Shown one piece after another: positions 28,209 to 37,363 of a stretch of 64,000 bases of DNA. The notes below the pieces were generated by a model, which saw nothing but the letters and a program-made list of their open reading frames with translations, searched no databases and had not been told where the DNA came from. Origin of the DNA: Mucilaginibacter rubeus. GTDB lineage: Bacteria > Bacteroidota > Bacteroidia > Sphingobacteriales > Sphingobacteriaceae. The stretch lies in the NCBI RefSeq assembly GCF_003286415.2, contig NZ_CP043450.1, forward strand, positions 620,001-684,000. Direction: 5' to 3'. Position 1 is the first letter of the stretch. Each line of letters starts with the position of its first letter. A program made the position numbers and the translations under genes.

Positions 28209-31200
28209 ATGCGAAAAGTTCAGTTAATAGTTTTCCTTTCCTTGTGTCTGGCTGTTTTAAACAGTTCCGCACAGCAACAATCAGCAACAGTACCGGGTAA
28301 TGGTAACCCCATTATTCCCGGTTACTTTGCCGACCCAACCGTACGCAAGTTTGGCGATACCTACTACGTTTATGCTACCACTGATGGTAATGGTGGCGGG
28401 CATGGCCCGTCACAGGTGTGGACATCCAAAGATCTTGTGAACTGGACCATGCACGATATGAACTGGCCAACTTCTAATTACTATTGGGCTCCCGACGTAA
28501 TTGACGGAAACGATGGCAAGTATTACATGTACTATTGCCAGCCCGTTGATATCTATGGGGCATCATCAATAAGTCCTACCGGACCGTGGACACCCTTGCT
28601 GTCCGATGGCAAATCAATGATACCCAATTACTTTATCCCCGGAGTGATTACGCTGGATGGGCAAACTTTTAAAGATGACGACGGCAAGATTTATATGTTC
28701 TGGGGTACCTGGGGTATCTATCCCGATCATGGTTGTGGTGTAGGTTTGTTGAACCCGGATATGCACACATTTGCCAAAACGGCAAAGATTCCTAATACTA
28801 TAGCTAAAGATTTTTTTGAGGCCCCTTTTATGTTTAAACGGAAGGGTATTTATTATTTTACTTACTCGTCTGGTTTTTGTGAAGATTCTACCTACCGGGT
28901 GCAATACGCTATCAGTAAAACCGGGCCTATGGGGCCGTTTGAGTTCGGCAAAAATAACCCGGTGTTAAGTACCAATAGTGATGGCTCTATTCATGGGCCG
29001 GGCCACGAGTCGGTAGTGCAGGTGGGAGATGATTTTTATATGGTGTATCACCGGCATAACAATCCGCACTCCAACGGGGGCTATCACCGGCAGGTTTGCG
29101 CGGATAAGATAGTTTTTGATGCAGATGGTAATATTGAAAAGATTGTTCCCACGCACCTTGGCGTTGGGTTATTAGGAAAAAGTACCATTAATACTCCCGA
29201 TGAGGCTTATCAGAAAAAGGTAACCGCTTCATCTTACTATAACGAAAATTATAAGCCCTCTTTCGCGGTTGATAACAATAATGGCAGCTTATGGAAACCG
29301 GCTGATAACGGTCGTGCCCCGGCCTGGATCACTATTAACCTGGGGTCGGAAAAAACAGTACAACAGGTATTAACCCAGTTTGAATATGCAACCTGGTACT
29401 ATCAATACCTGATAGAATCATCAGCAGATGGAAAAAACTGGAAGCTGTTTGCTGATAGAAGAGAGAATAAGCAACATGGCTCGCCAATGGTGGATTCAGG
29501 GAACGCTAAGGCCCGCTTTATACGCTTAACCATTACAGGGACAGAATATCCGGGTTTATACAAAGCGATATGGAATGTAAAAGTCTACGGTGAGCGAGTG
29601 GTAACCGGTGATGCTTTTGCTGATAAAAAAGACATAGCAAAAACAGTATCTGCAAAAGAAAAAGAAGGTTTGTTGGTAAACCTTGATGTGGCTAATCAGG
29701 CAGGCGAAGCTGTGTCTCAGTGGGTTAATAATGGTGTATTGAGCGGTAGTTTTATGGCGTCAGGTAAACCCCCTGTTGTTGATATCATTGCCGGAAAAAA
29801 AGCTTTGGTGTTTAATGGCACACAGGCGCTTGAATCAACGGTGGCGGTACCGCAGTCGCTTGCAGGTAATAACAGTTATACAGTAGCATATGAGGTTTAC
29901 ACCGATCAGATCAAGGATGAGAATCCGATACTGAGCTGGACAAGCGGCGAATCGGATCACCGGGGTGCTGCTTTTGGCTTCGGAAGCAATAAAACAGCCG
30001 GCGCGGTACAGCATTTTGGCGTTTCCGACTTTCAATACAAAACCATGCCCACCGCCGGGAAATGGCACCAGGTGGTGGTTACTTTTGATGGGTCATTTGA
30101 AAAACTATTTGTCGATGGCGAGCTGAACAATACAGAAAACAAGATGCTGTTTTTGCAGCTTGCAGATAAGTTCATCATCGGCGCTAAAACAAACCGCTCG
30201 GGCTATTTTTCGGGCGCAATATCATCGCTTAAAATTTACAACAAGCCCATGGCCGATAGCGTCATTAAACAATGGGCTTTACATCCTGCAAAGTCAGATA
30301 TCGCAGTTTATCTTGATGCTTCTAAATTAAATTACGGATTGCTTCAAAAATGGGTGAACAACGGCGAAGCAGGTGGAACATTTCAACCGGGAGATGGAAG
30401 CAGGGCTGAAGTGGCCGATGTTGCAGGGAAGATAGCGGTTAATTTTACGGGCAAAAACGCATTGGTTTTCAACAATGGTGTTGGTGTTTCGGGGAAAGGT
30501 TACAGCATAGCTTTAAGTGTTTATCAAAGTACATCTGCCCAAAGCGGCTCAATACTGAAATCAAGGTCTTCCGCAGAACCTTTAATCAATGCCGGAAAAT
30601 ATTTAAGCGGAGGTAACTGGCATTGTATCATTAAAACCGTTAGCGGAAATACCAGTAAGCTATATGTGGATGGCACGTTGGTTTCAATTATTTCAAAAGC
30701 CAATAATCTTAAAGATGAGCTATTATTGGGGGATGATTTTAAGGGTGCTGTCAATAGTCTTGTGGTTTATAAACACTGTTTGTCATCAACAGAAATCAAG
30801 CAGTTAAGTAGTGCCTGGAAGCAAAACTATCATTCTCCTGTAACCGGGCCGTTGGCGTTTAAAATCGCTCCCAAATCCATCACACCGGGTATGGTTGAAA
30901 TGCAGGCACCAGGTTATGCTTCGGTAAAGTCAAATCTTCAATATGATTTTATTAACGAGGTAGATAGCAGCAAATCAAGCGGATGGCAGGCTAATCCGTA
31001 TTACATCAGCTACGGGCTTACCTCCGATAAAAACTACAGCTATTCATTTAAAGTAAAAGATAATTATGGCAACGTAAGTTCAAAAACAGCGGCTTTACCG
31101 GTGAGCACATCTTCGGCATTGTTTAATGTAGTTACAGATGGTTTTATAGTTAAAAAGGATTTTATTGCCGATGGCGCAACCGGTACTGTATGGAATGGCT

Positions 31201-31772
31201 TAATTGGTGCCGAAGATAAACTGGAGCGCAAAGTAATAAGCGGTGACAGCGTGCTGATGCTGGAATCAAAAGGCTCAAACTGGGACGGCAACCTGTCTTA
31301 TGGTCCCTTTCTATATCTCAACGTATCGGGCGATTTTGTGGCCGAAGTAGAGGTAACCGATGTAAGCGGTTTCAAAGAGAAAAAGGTAGCTGGTAATAGC
31401 GATATGGGCTTAATGGTTCGGAAAGCTAAACAGATCGGTTCGGAAGGTACAGAAAACCTCATCCAGAACAGTATTTTCCCGGCCTGGAACTGCGGCAATA
31501 TGTTTACCAATTTTAGAGGCGGCGATCGTATGCAAACCAACACGCAAACCGGATGGAAGTATAACCACTATTTACAGATTCAAAAATCAGGGGACGTGTT
31601 TTATATCAGGAGCAGCGCTGATGGTACACACTGGACAGAGCTGCCCGGAAGCCCGGTATCAAGGCCTGACCTCAACAGCAGCGATTTACAGATCGGACTT
31701 TACCACAGTACCTACGGCCCGCATCGCTCGTATGTTAAATTCTCTAATTTTAAACTTATCAGCAGGAAATAA
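28209..31772 (+). CDS. Multidomain GH43 glycosidase (probable alpha-L-arabinofuranosidase)
   Basis: An exported 1187-residue protein with a signal peptide ending NSSA|QQ. The five-bladed GH43 propeller (about 30-325) has base D42 (GYFADPTV), a pKa-modulating Asp near D150 and acid E204 (DFFEAPFMF). A discoidin-like (F5/8 type C) domain follows at about 335-470, then two concanavalin/LamG-like domains (about 490-690 and 695-865), a Fn3-like piece, and a C-terminal DUF1349-like concanavalin domain (about 985-1187, ending YVKFSNFKLISRK). The extra domains probably bind polysaccharide or glycoprotein. The terminal residue of extensin arabino-tetraoses is alpha-1,3-linked L-arabinofuranose, a natural target (inference). 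Xylosidase or galactosidase activities are also known in the family. Confidence 0.9.
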   Translation: MRKVQLIVFLSLCLAVLNSSAQQQSATVPGNGNPIIPGYFADPTVRKFGDTYYVYATTDGNGGGHGPSQVWTSKDLVNWTMHDMNWPTSNYYWAPDVIDGNDGKYYMYYCQPVDIYGASSISPTGPWTPLLSDGKSMIPNYFIPGVITLDGQTFKDDDGKIYMFWGTWGIYPDHGCGVGLLNPDMHTFAKTAKIPNTIAKDFFEAPFMFKRKGIYYFTYSSGFCEDSTYRVQYAISKTGPMGPFEFGKNNPVLSTNSDGSIHGPGHESVVQVGDDFYMVYHRHNNPHSNGGYHRQVCADKIVFDADGNIEKIVPTHLGVGLLGKSTINTPDEAYQKKVTASSYYNENYKPSFAVDNNNGSLWKPADNGRAPAWITINLGSEKTVQQVLTQFEYATWYYQYLIESSADGKNWKLFADRRENKQHGSPMVDSGNAKARFIRLTITGTEYPGLYKAIWNVKVYGERVVTGDAFADKKDIAKTVSAKEKEGLLVNLDVANQAGEAVSQWVNNGVLSGSFMASGKPPVVDIIAGKKALVFNGTQALESTVAVPQSLAGNNSYTVAYEVYTDQIKDENPILSWTSGESDHRGAAFGFGSNKTAGAVQHFGVSDFQYKTMPTAGKWHQVVVTFDGSFEKLFVDGELNNTENKMLFLQLADKFIIGAKTNRSGYFSGAISSLKIYNKPMADSVIKQWALHPAKSDIAVYLDASKLNYGLLQKWVNNGEAGGTFQPGDGSRAEVADVAGKIAVNFTGKNALVFNNGVGVSGKGYSIALSVYQSTSAQSGSILKSRSSAEPLINAGKYLSGGNWHCIIKTVSGNTSKLYVDGTLVSIISKANNLKDELLLGDDFKGAVNSLVVYKHCLSSTEIKQLSSAWKQNYHSPVTGPLAFKIAPKSITPGMVEMQAPGYASVKSNLQYDFINEVDSSKSSGWQANPYYISYGLTSDKNYSYSFKVKDNYGNVSSKTAALPVSTSSALFNVVTDGFIVKKDFIADGATGTVWNGLIGAEDKLERKVISGDSVLMLESKGSNWDGNLSYGPFLYLNVSGDFVAEVEVTDVSGFKEKKVAGNSDMGLMVRKAKQIGSEGTENLIQNSIFPAWNCGNMFTNFRGGDRMQTNTQTGWKYNHYLQIQKSGDVFYIRSSADGTHWTELPGSPVSRPDLNSSDLQIGLYHSTYGPHRSYVKFSNFKLISRK

Positions 31773-31931
31773 AGCATACAAAATGACTGTTCATCGATAA
31801 CATTAAATACTTTATCGACACATAACACTTCTTAACAGCACCTTCATTCATATTTGATTATTGTTTAACCACACAATCAATAAGCACATATGAAATCATT
31901 CTGACTTAACTAATTTTTAATTAATTGTCGA

Positions 31932-33221
31932 ATGAGATCGTCTGTTCCAATAACAGGATTGCTGCTGCTGATGCTCAGCGCCTGCCAGCCAAGTATTTAT
32001 AATACGCCCAAAACACGCGCTGTTTCTGTAAAACGGCTTATTCCGCCGCAGGGAATGGTTTACATTCCGTCAGGAACGTTCATGTACAAAATGCTGAACG
32101 ATGACAAAGCCGAACAGCGAAAGGTAAGCGTTAGCGCCTTTTTTATCGACAAAACCGAAGTAACCAACAAGCAGTACCAGGCTTTTGTAAACTGGGTTGC
32201 TGATTCTGTAGCTATTACCGACTATCTCCACGACGACTCCTTTTTTATGCCCGCAACCGGCGCAACCGTTGGTAGCGCAGGCAAAGAACAAAGGCTGATA
32301 GACTGGAGCAAGGTTAACAAGATTTCCCCCCTCTGGAAAAAGGCTCCGCCCGAAGTTAAAGAGAAACTGGCACCGATGATGACTATGATTAACGGCGTGC
32401 GGGTGCCCAATCCGGAACTTGTTGTTTACCGGTTTTACTACATCAGGATGGATGGCGTAAAAAATAATGAGTACATGATGGATACCGTAAGTGTTTATCC
32501 GCATGAATCGGTATGGTCGGCAGATTTTCCTAATGCGCAGATGACCGTGATGGATGCCAATTACTTTACCAACAAAATTTACGAGTACAACCCGGTTGTT
32601 GGGGTAACCTGGAAACAGGCCCGGGCTTATGCCGATTGGCGCGGTACACAGCTCAGGCTTATGATCAGGAACAATCCTAACCTGCGCAACTTTAAACTTA
32701 GCTTTAGTTTACCAACCGAGGCACAATGGCAATTTGCTGCCGAAGCAAAGCTTAGTCCCAACGATACTACCGATCATACGGTAAAAACCACGGTTGATAA
32801 GGCTACCGGTAAAGAACAGCTTTCGCTTAACTTTAAACAGGGCGAGGGCAGCTATGCCAGTGATGGATCTACCTTTACACTTCCTGTAACCTCATATACG
32901 CCCAACGCCTTCGGAATTTATAACATGGCCGGCAACGTATCTGAATGGACGCTTGACGCTTACAGCCCTTCCTCATCTCAACTGGTGAATGACCTGAACC
33001 CGGCTTTGCTGTACGATGCTACAAGTAAGGATGCCATGCTGATGCGGCGTAAGGTTGTGCGCGGGGGCTCATGGAAAGATAATGGCGAAATGCTGAACAC
33101 CGATACCCGCAGTTTTGATGACCAGGAAGCCGCACATTCCTATATCGGTTTCCGCTGTGTGATGGCCGCCTTTGAACTCACCGGCGAACAGGTTAAAACC
33201 AGGAAATACACTAAAAAGTAA
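31932..33221 (+). CDS. gldK: T9SS ring lipoprotein GldK/PorK
   Basis: A 429-residue lipoprotein with lipobox LMLSAC (Cys18), so outer-membrane anchored. The body has the formylglycine-generating-enzyme (SUMF1) fold: GMVYIPSGTFMYKM, FFIDKTEVTNKQYQAFVNWV, LPTEAQWQFAAEA, NMAGNVSEWTLDAYSPS and VVRGGSWKDN. In gliding and T9SS loci this fold is GldK/PorK, which forms the periplasmic ring of the secretion machine with GldN. The assignment over an ordinary sulfatase-modifying factor rests on the lipobox, the insertions and the following gldN, gldL and gldM. It is first gene of the operon, 5 bp before gldN. Confidence 0.93.
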   Translation: MRSSVPITGLLLLMLSACQPSIYNTPKTRAVSVKRLIPPQGMVYIPSGTFMYKMLNDDKAEQRKVSVSAFFIDKTEVTNKQYQAFVNWVADSVAITDYLHDDSFFMPATGATVGSAGKEQRLIDWSKVNKISPLWKKAPPEVKEKLAPMMTMINGVRVPNPELVVYRFYYIRMDGVKNNEYMMDTVSVYPHESVWSADFPNAQMTVMDANYFTNKIYEYNPVVGVTWKQARAYADWRGTQLRLMIRNNPNLRNFKLSFSLPTEAQWQFAAEAKLSPNDTTDHTVKTTVDKATGKEQLSLNFKQGEGSYASDGSTFTLPVTSYTPNAFGIYNMAGNVSEWTLDAYSPSSSQLVNDLNPALLYDATSKDAMLMRRKVVRGGSWKDNGEMLNTDTRSFDDQEAAHSYIGFRCVMAAFELTGEQVKTRKYTKK

Positions 33222-33226
33222 CAATC

Positions 33227-34135
33227 ATGAACATGCTGAAAAAAGTAACTGCAGTAATCCTACTGCTTATGGGAACCTGCATTCATAAAAATTTCGCGCA
33301 GTCGGCGCCGGATAGTACGGTAACCGATACGCTGCCATCATTCGATAGCTACCTGCAAAAGGCCGATCTGAGCCAGGCCAGGCCATTTCCTTATCCTAAA
33401 ACCAATCCGGCAAATATCAGGATGTATGCCAGGATCTGGCGGGTTATTGATCTGGCCGATAGTTCGAACGCTATACTGGCCATCCCTGGTCATTCATTAA
33501 TGGAAGCCATTATGAAGGGCTTAACTACCGGAAAGCTTACGCCCTATGAAAAAGATGATTTTAAAAAGAAGCTGACCGCCAAACAGGGTTCCATGCGCTT
33601 TACCGACTCGGTGCTGGTGCCAAAGTTTGATAAGGATGGCAACCAGATCTCATCAAAAATGGTGCTCAATGATTTTAATCCCGACAGGATAACCCGCTTC
33701 AGGATTGAGGAAGATGTTTATTTCGACAGGCAGCGGGGTAAGGTGGATACCCGCATTATCGGCCTCGCACCCATGATGAACATCACCGGCACGGCCGATC
33801 TGCCGGGAAATATGGCATCGGCCCCGGCATTCTGGCTCTACTTCCCGCAGTTGCGTTTCGCGTTGGTACAGGAGGATGTGAGCGAGCCTGATAAGGGGAT
33901 CTTCGACGTAACGCTTGATGATGTTTTCATGCAGCAAAAGTTTTCGGCCTACCTCATCAGGCAATTTTCGCCCGGTAATGCCGAAAGTGGGCAGCTGGAT
34001 CCGGGTAGCCCCGAGGCGCTTAAGCTGCAACAAAAGATAGCCGATCTGAAGAAAAATATCTGGAAAAATCCACGGGGAATTAATGATAAAAACCTGGTTA
34101 ATCAAACTCAAAATAATAAGGAGGAAAAGCCATGA
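33227..34135 (+). CDS. gldN: T9SS ring protein GldN/PorN
   Basis: A 302-residue periplasmic protein with a signal peptide ending KNFA|QS. Diagnostic GldN segments are YARIWRVIDLADSSNAILA, RITRFRIEEDVYFDRQRG, TRIIGLAPMM and AFWLYFPQLRFALVQ. GldN binds GldK to form the large ring under the outer membrane needed for T9SS export and gliding. In most Bacteroidota gldN is last in gldK-L-M-N. Here it directly follows gldK, and its stop overlaps the start of a beta-barrel gene (ATGA), implying translational coupling. Confidence 0.92.
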   Translation: MNMLKKVTAVILLLMGTCIHKNFAQSAPDSTVTDTLPSFDSYLQKADLSQARPFPYPKTNPANIRMYARIWRVIDLADSSNAILAIPGHSLMEAIMKGLTTGKLTPYEKDDFKKKLTAKQGSMRFTDSVLVPKFDKDGNQISSKMVLNDFNPDRITRFRIEEDVYFDRQRGKVDTRIIGLAPMMNITGTADLPGNMASAPAFWLYFPQLRFALVQEDVSEPDKGIFDVTLDDVFMQQKFSAYLIRQFSPGNAESGQLDPGSPEALKLQQKIADLKKNIWKNPRGINDKNLVNQTQNNKEEKP

Positions 34136-34758
34136 CAACGCAAATCAGATTATTGAAAGACTTTATGTGGTGGATGCTTTTTGTGGGCTTCCTGGGCTAT
34201 TGTGGCAGGGCGAGCGCGCAGGTATTACCCGAATACAGTGCCTTCCCAAAAAACTCGATAGGCCTGCAATTGGGCACACAGGGTGTAGGCCTGCAGGGAT
34301 CATCCGCCTTTGGCAGGGTGTTTAACGCCCGCATAGGTTTCAATACCGTGCCCGATATTACGGTACAATATAATGGCCGCGACCTTGGCCTTAACCGCAC
34401 ATCTGTTTATGGTATTGTTGACTGGCAACCGCTGTACGGTAATGCCGATTGGCTTTCGCGCAAATGGTATGTATCGGCCGGTATCAGCTATTATTTTAAC
34501 AATACGCTGTACCGGGAGGGGATAGGCACAGTACCCAATTACTACATCTACATGTCGAAACTGCGGCCGTACATAGGCACAGGGTTGGGCAACATGCCGT
34601 TAAGCCACAGTATAGGGCTCCGTACAGATTTCGGTTTTTTTATTCCTATAAGCTCACCTACATCAACCTATGATGATAGAGCCGAAAAAGTAAGCAGCGG
34701 TTTGCGTGGGTTATTACCGGGGATGAACGCCGGGCTTACTCTCTACTACCGATTTTAA
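34132..34758 (+). CDS. Predicted outer-membrane beta-barrel protein within the T9SS operon
   Basis: A 208-residue protein with a signal peptide ending ASA|QV and alternating aromatic/polar strands (KWYVSAGISYYFNN, SIGLRTDFGFFIPI), ending in GLTLYYRF, a typical beta-signal. I estimate eight strands. It overlaps gldN by 4 bp and precedes gldL by 26 bp, so it is an integral part of the operon. It is not recognisably PorP/SprF, which are longer and have a conserved N-terminal block. A role in anchoring or supporting the GldK/GldN ring is conceivable (inference). The name stays open. Confidence 0.75.
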   Translation: MTTQIRLLKDFMWWMLFVGFLGYCGRASAQVLPEYSAFPKNSIGLQLGTQGVGLQGSSAFGRVFNARIGFNTVPDITVQYNGRDLGLNRTSVYGIVDWQPLYGNADWLSRKWYVSAGISYYFNNTLYREGIGTVPNYYIYMSKLRPYIGTGLGNMPLSHSIGLRTDFGFFIPISSPTSTYDDRAEKVSSGLRGLLPGMNAGLTLYYRF

Positions 34759-34784
34759 TTGATTAACCTTTAAATATTAAGAAA

Positions 34785-35582
34785 ATGAAAAAGAGCAAAA
34801 TTAACTGGCTTCACGTAGCCATATCATGGGGTGCCAGTATCGTAATTCTTGGTGCTATGTTTAAAATTAATCATTGGGGTGGCCAGGCGGGTACTTACAT
34901 GATAGGCTTGGGACTTACCGTAGAGGCCATGCTGTTTTTTACCCTCGGATTTTTCCCACCGGCGCAGGAACCCGAATGGGAAAGGGTATACCCCGAACTG
35001 GCTGTTGATTACGATGGAGGGCCGGTAAATAAGTCACGAATGATGCCTGTGGCAGGCGGCCAAACAGCAGCGCTTGATAAGCTTTTAACCGATGCTGATT
35101 TGAACGAGCTGAGCATCAGCAGGCTTGGCGAAGGCCTGAAAGTGTTTGCCGAAAAGGTTGACCGCATCAATACCATTGCTGATGTGTCCTTAGGTACCGA
35201 TGAGTTTTCGGTAAAGCTGAAGCAGGCCGCATCCAAATTTGATTTGTTTGGGATTGCTTTTGAGCGGGCGACATCTGGACTTTCGGCCATTGCCGATAGC
35301 CGTGCCGATACCAATGCTTATCAGCACCAGGTGGCAAAGCTTACAGGCAACCTGGTACAACTTAATGCCCTGTATGAGTCGGAACTGAAAGGTGCCGATG
35401 AAAACCTGAAACAGGTAAATAACTTTTACCACGGATTAAGCAAGACCCTGCAAAACCTTAATGAATCGGCAGATGACAGCAGGCAGTTTAAGGATGAGGT
35501 TAACAAGCTGGCCAAAAATATATCGGCATTAAATGTTTTTTATGCCAATATGCTTTCGGCTATGAACCAGCCCCGCGTGTAA
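34785..35582 (+). CDS. gldL: T9SS inner-membrane motor protein GldL/PorL
   Basis: A 265-residue protein with two N-terminal transmembrane helices: WLHVAISWGASIVILGAMFKI (about 8-29) and TYMIGLGLTVEAMLFFTLGFF (about 37-58). These are followed by PPAQEPEWERVYPEL, which is the GldL signature. A long cytoplasmic coiled-coil region rich in Leu/Asp/Lys heptads follows (about 95-260). GldL and GldM form the proton-driven 5:2 motor of the T9SS. The protein ends in a helical tail of ordinary length for the family. Confidence 0.95.
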   Translation: MKKSKINWLHVAISWGASIVILGAMFKINHWGGQAGTYMIGLGLTVEAMLFFTLGFFPPAQEPEWERVYPELAVDYDGGPVNKSRMMPVAGGQTAALDKLLTDADLNELSISRLGEGLKVFAEKVDRINTIADVSLGTDEFSVKLKQAASKFDLFGIAFERATSGLSAIADSRADTNAYQHQVAKLTGNLVQLNALYESELKGADENLKQVNNFYHGLSKTLQNLNESADDSRQFKDEVNKLAKNISALNVFYANMLSAMNQPRV

Positions 35583-35631
35583 TTGCGGACTGGCAATAAC
35601 GGTTTAGTGTAAATTTTAATCAGATAAAGAA

Positions 35632-37167
35632 ATGGCTATTGCAGGAAAGGAAACCACCAGGCAAAAGATGATCAATATCATGTACCTGGTGCTGTTGGCA
35701 ATGCTGGCGCTAAATGTGTCTTCCTCTATTTTAGATGCCTTTAAAACCATTAACGATAGCTTAACCGCCTCGGCGGCTAACGTTGGTAATTCGGTACAGC
35801 AATTGTTTACGGCTTTTGAACAAACCCGGCTTAAAGAATCGCCCGAAAGGGCAGCGCCCATCTACCAAAAGGCGAAAGCGGCCCAAAAGGTAAGCGCCGG
35901 GTTAAATGATCTCATTACCCAGATAAAGAACGAGCTGGTTAATCAAAGTTCGGGCTACGATGAACTTACCGGCGATTTAAAGGAGCGGGATAACCTGGAT
36001 ATAGGTTATAATGTGATGATTAACAAAAAAAGGGCAAAAGCACTCAAAGAAAAGATTAACGATACCCGCGAAAAACTTAAGCTGCTGCTGGGCAAGGAAG
36101 ATAGCAGCGCAGTATCGTTTACACTGAGCGCCAATGATCCTGTTAAGCACAACGGAAATGCCAAAACCTGGGAGGAGCTGAATTTTGGCGAGGGCGTACC
36201 CCTGACAGCAGATTTTACTATACTTTCAAAAATACAGGCCGATAATAAAAACGCCGAGTCGGAAGTGGTGAAAAAGATCCTGGGCAAGATGGACAGGGCC
36301 ATTGTTAACCTGGATAAGTTTGAGGCAGTGGCCGTAGCGCCAACTTCATACCTCATCCAGGGGCAGCCGTACAAGGCCCAGGTTTTTTTAACAGCCTATG
36401 ATTCCCGGTCGACCCCACAAATGGAGGTTGGCGGCAGTCCGATCAGCGTTACCGATGGCCGGGGTGTATATAATGCTTCAACCAGCAAGGAAGGTGTTTT
36501 TAGCTGGAAAGGTACCATCAAGGTGAAACAAACCGATGGTAGCATAAAAACCTATACCACGCCCGAGCAGCAGTATATGGTTGCCCGGCCCTCGGCAGTG
36601 GTATCGCCCGATAAGATGAACGTTTTTTATATCGGTGTAGATAATCCCGTGTCGGTATCTGTACCGGGTATCCCCTCAAAAAATATCAGGATAGGTATTT
36701 CGGCAGGTACATTAAGCGGTACTTCGGGTAAATATGTAGCCAGGGTAAACACTCCCGGCATGGTAACCGTAACAGTATCGGCAGAGATTTTTCCCGGCAA
36801 AACGGAGGTACTGAGCCGCACACAATTCAGGGCTAAAAGGGTCCCGGACCCTATCGCTAAATTTTCGGGCAGGTCGGGTGGGGGCGTTCCAACGGTAGCG
36901 CTAAAAGCGCAGGACGCCATTTATGCCACATTGGATAATTTTGATTTTGATGCGCGGTTTAAGATCACCCGTTTCAGTTTGATCATTGCCAATCCGCGTG
37001 AAAGTGCCTCGGTACAGGTTACCTCTGGAAATGCCCTGAGTAATGAAATGCAGGCTTCGCTCAGTAGTATCAAACCGGGTTCGCACGTAATTTTTGATAA
37101 CATTATAGCAGTTGGCCCGGATGGAGCGCCAAGGCAACTGGCCCCGGTGGCTTTGACGGCTAATTAG
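35632..37167 (+). CDS. gldM: T9SS inner-membrane motor protein GldM/PorM
   Basis: A 511-residue protein. The N-terminus MAIAGKETTRQKMINIMYLV leads into one transmembrane helix (LVLLAMLALNVSSSILDAF, about 19-37). A periplasmic helical domain and three beta-rich domains follow, including SYLIQGQPYKAQVFLTAYD near 240. The protein ends without a lipobox. GldM dimers project through the periplasm to touch the GldK/GldN ring and transmit torque from GldL. It is the last gene of the operon. A hairpin at 37310-37341 lies between it and the oppositely oriented lipoprotein gene. Confidence 0.95.
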   Translation: MAIAGKETTRQKMINIMYLVLLAMLALNVSSSILDAFKTINDSLTASAANVGNSVQQLFTAFEQTRLKESPERAAPIYQKAKAAQKVSAGLNDLITQIKNELVNQSSGYDELTGDLKERDNLDIGYNVMINKKRAKALKEKINDTREKLKLLLGKEDSSAVSFTLSANDPVKHNGNAKTWEELNFGEGVPLTADFTILSKIQADNKNAESEVVKKILGKMDRAIVNLDKFEAVAVAPTSYLIQGQPYKAQVFLTAYDSRSTPQMEVGGSPISVTDGRGVYNASTSKEGVFSWKGTIKVKQTDGSIKTYTTPEQQYMVARPSAVVSPDKMNVFYIGVDNPVSVSVPGIPSKNIRIGISAGTLSGTSGKYVARVNTPGMVTVTVSAEIFPGKTEVLSRTQFRAKRVPDPIAKFSGRSGGGVPTVALKAQDAIYATLDNFDFDARFKITRFSLIIANPRESASVQVTSGNALSNEMQASLSSIKPGSHVIFDNIIAVGPDGAPRQLAPVALTAN

Positions 37168-37309
37168 TTTTAAGGTTAAAGGCTAAAGGTCAAAGGCAAA
37201 AGGTTGAATCGCCAAACGCTGTGCTACTAAATTTGTGATTGTTGTGTGCGAATTTATGGAGGTTAGATGATCGGTTGGCGTTCGGCTTTTAGCTCCTGAA
37301 TATAAGCAA

Positions 37310-37341
37310 GTAAGCCATGTTTAGTTAAAAACATGGCTTAC
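37310..37341. terminator. Hairpin between convergent genes, possible bidirectional terminator
   Basis: A perfect 13-bp stem, GTAAGCCATGTTT / AAACATGGCTTAC, with a 6-base loop lies between gldM (plus) and the PepSY-like gene (minus). No U tract follows in either direction. The preceding 37168-37206 is a low-complexity AAAGG / TAAAGG tract. Confidence 0.5.
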
Positions 37342-37363
37342 CAACAGCGCTATGATCTTTTGT

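Noticed and set aside
32070..32504. A 144-codon minus-strand frame inside gldK
   Set aside because: Antisense to the SUMF1-fold coding region, whose motifs span it without a break.
31932..33221. Reading as a sulfatase-modifying (formylglycine-generating) enzyme
   Set aside because: The fold is shared, but the lipobox and the adjoining gldN, gldL and gldM identify it as GldK.
33653..34138. A 161-codon minus-strand frame opposite gldN
   Set aside because: It is fully antisense to a well-supported gldN and shows no family features.
34132..34758. Reading as PorP/SprF
   Set aside because: At 208 residues it is too short and lacks the conserved N-terminal segment of that family, so it is left as an unnamed barrel.
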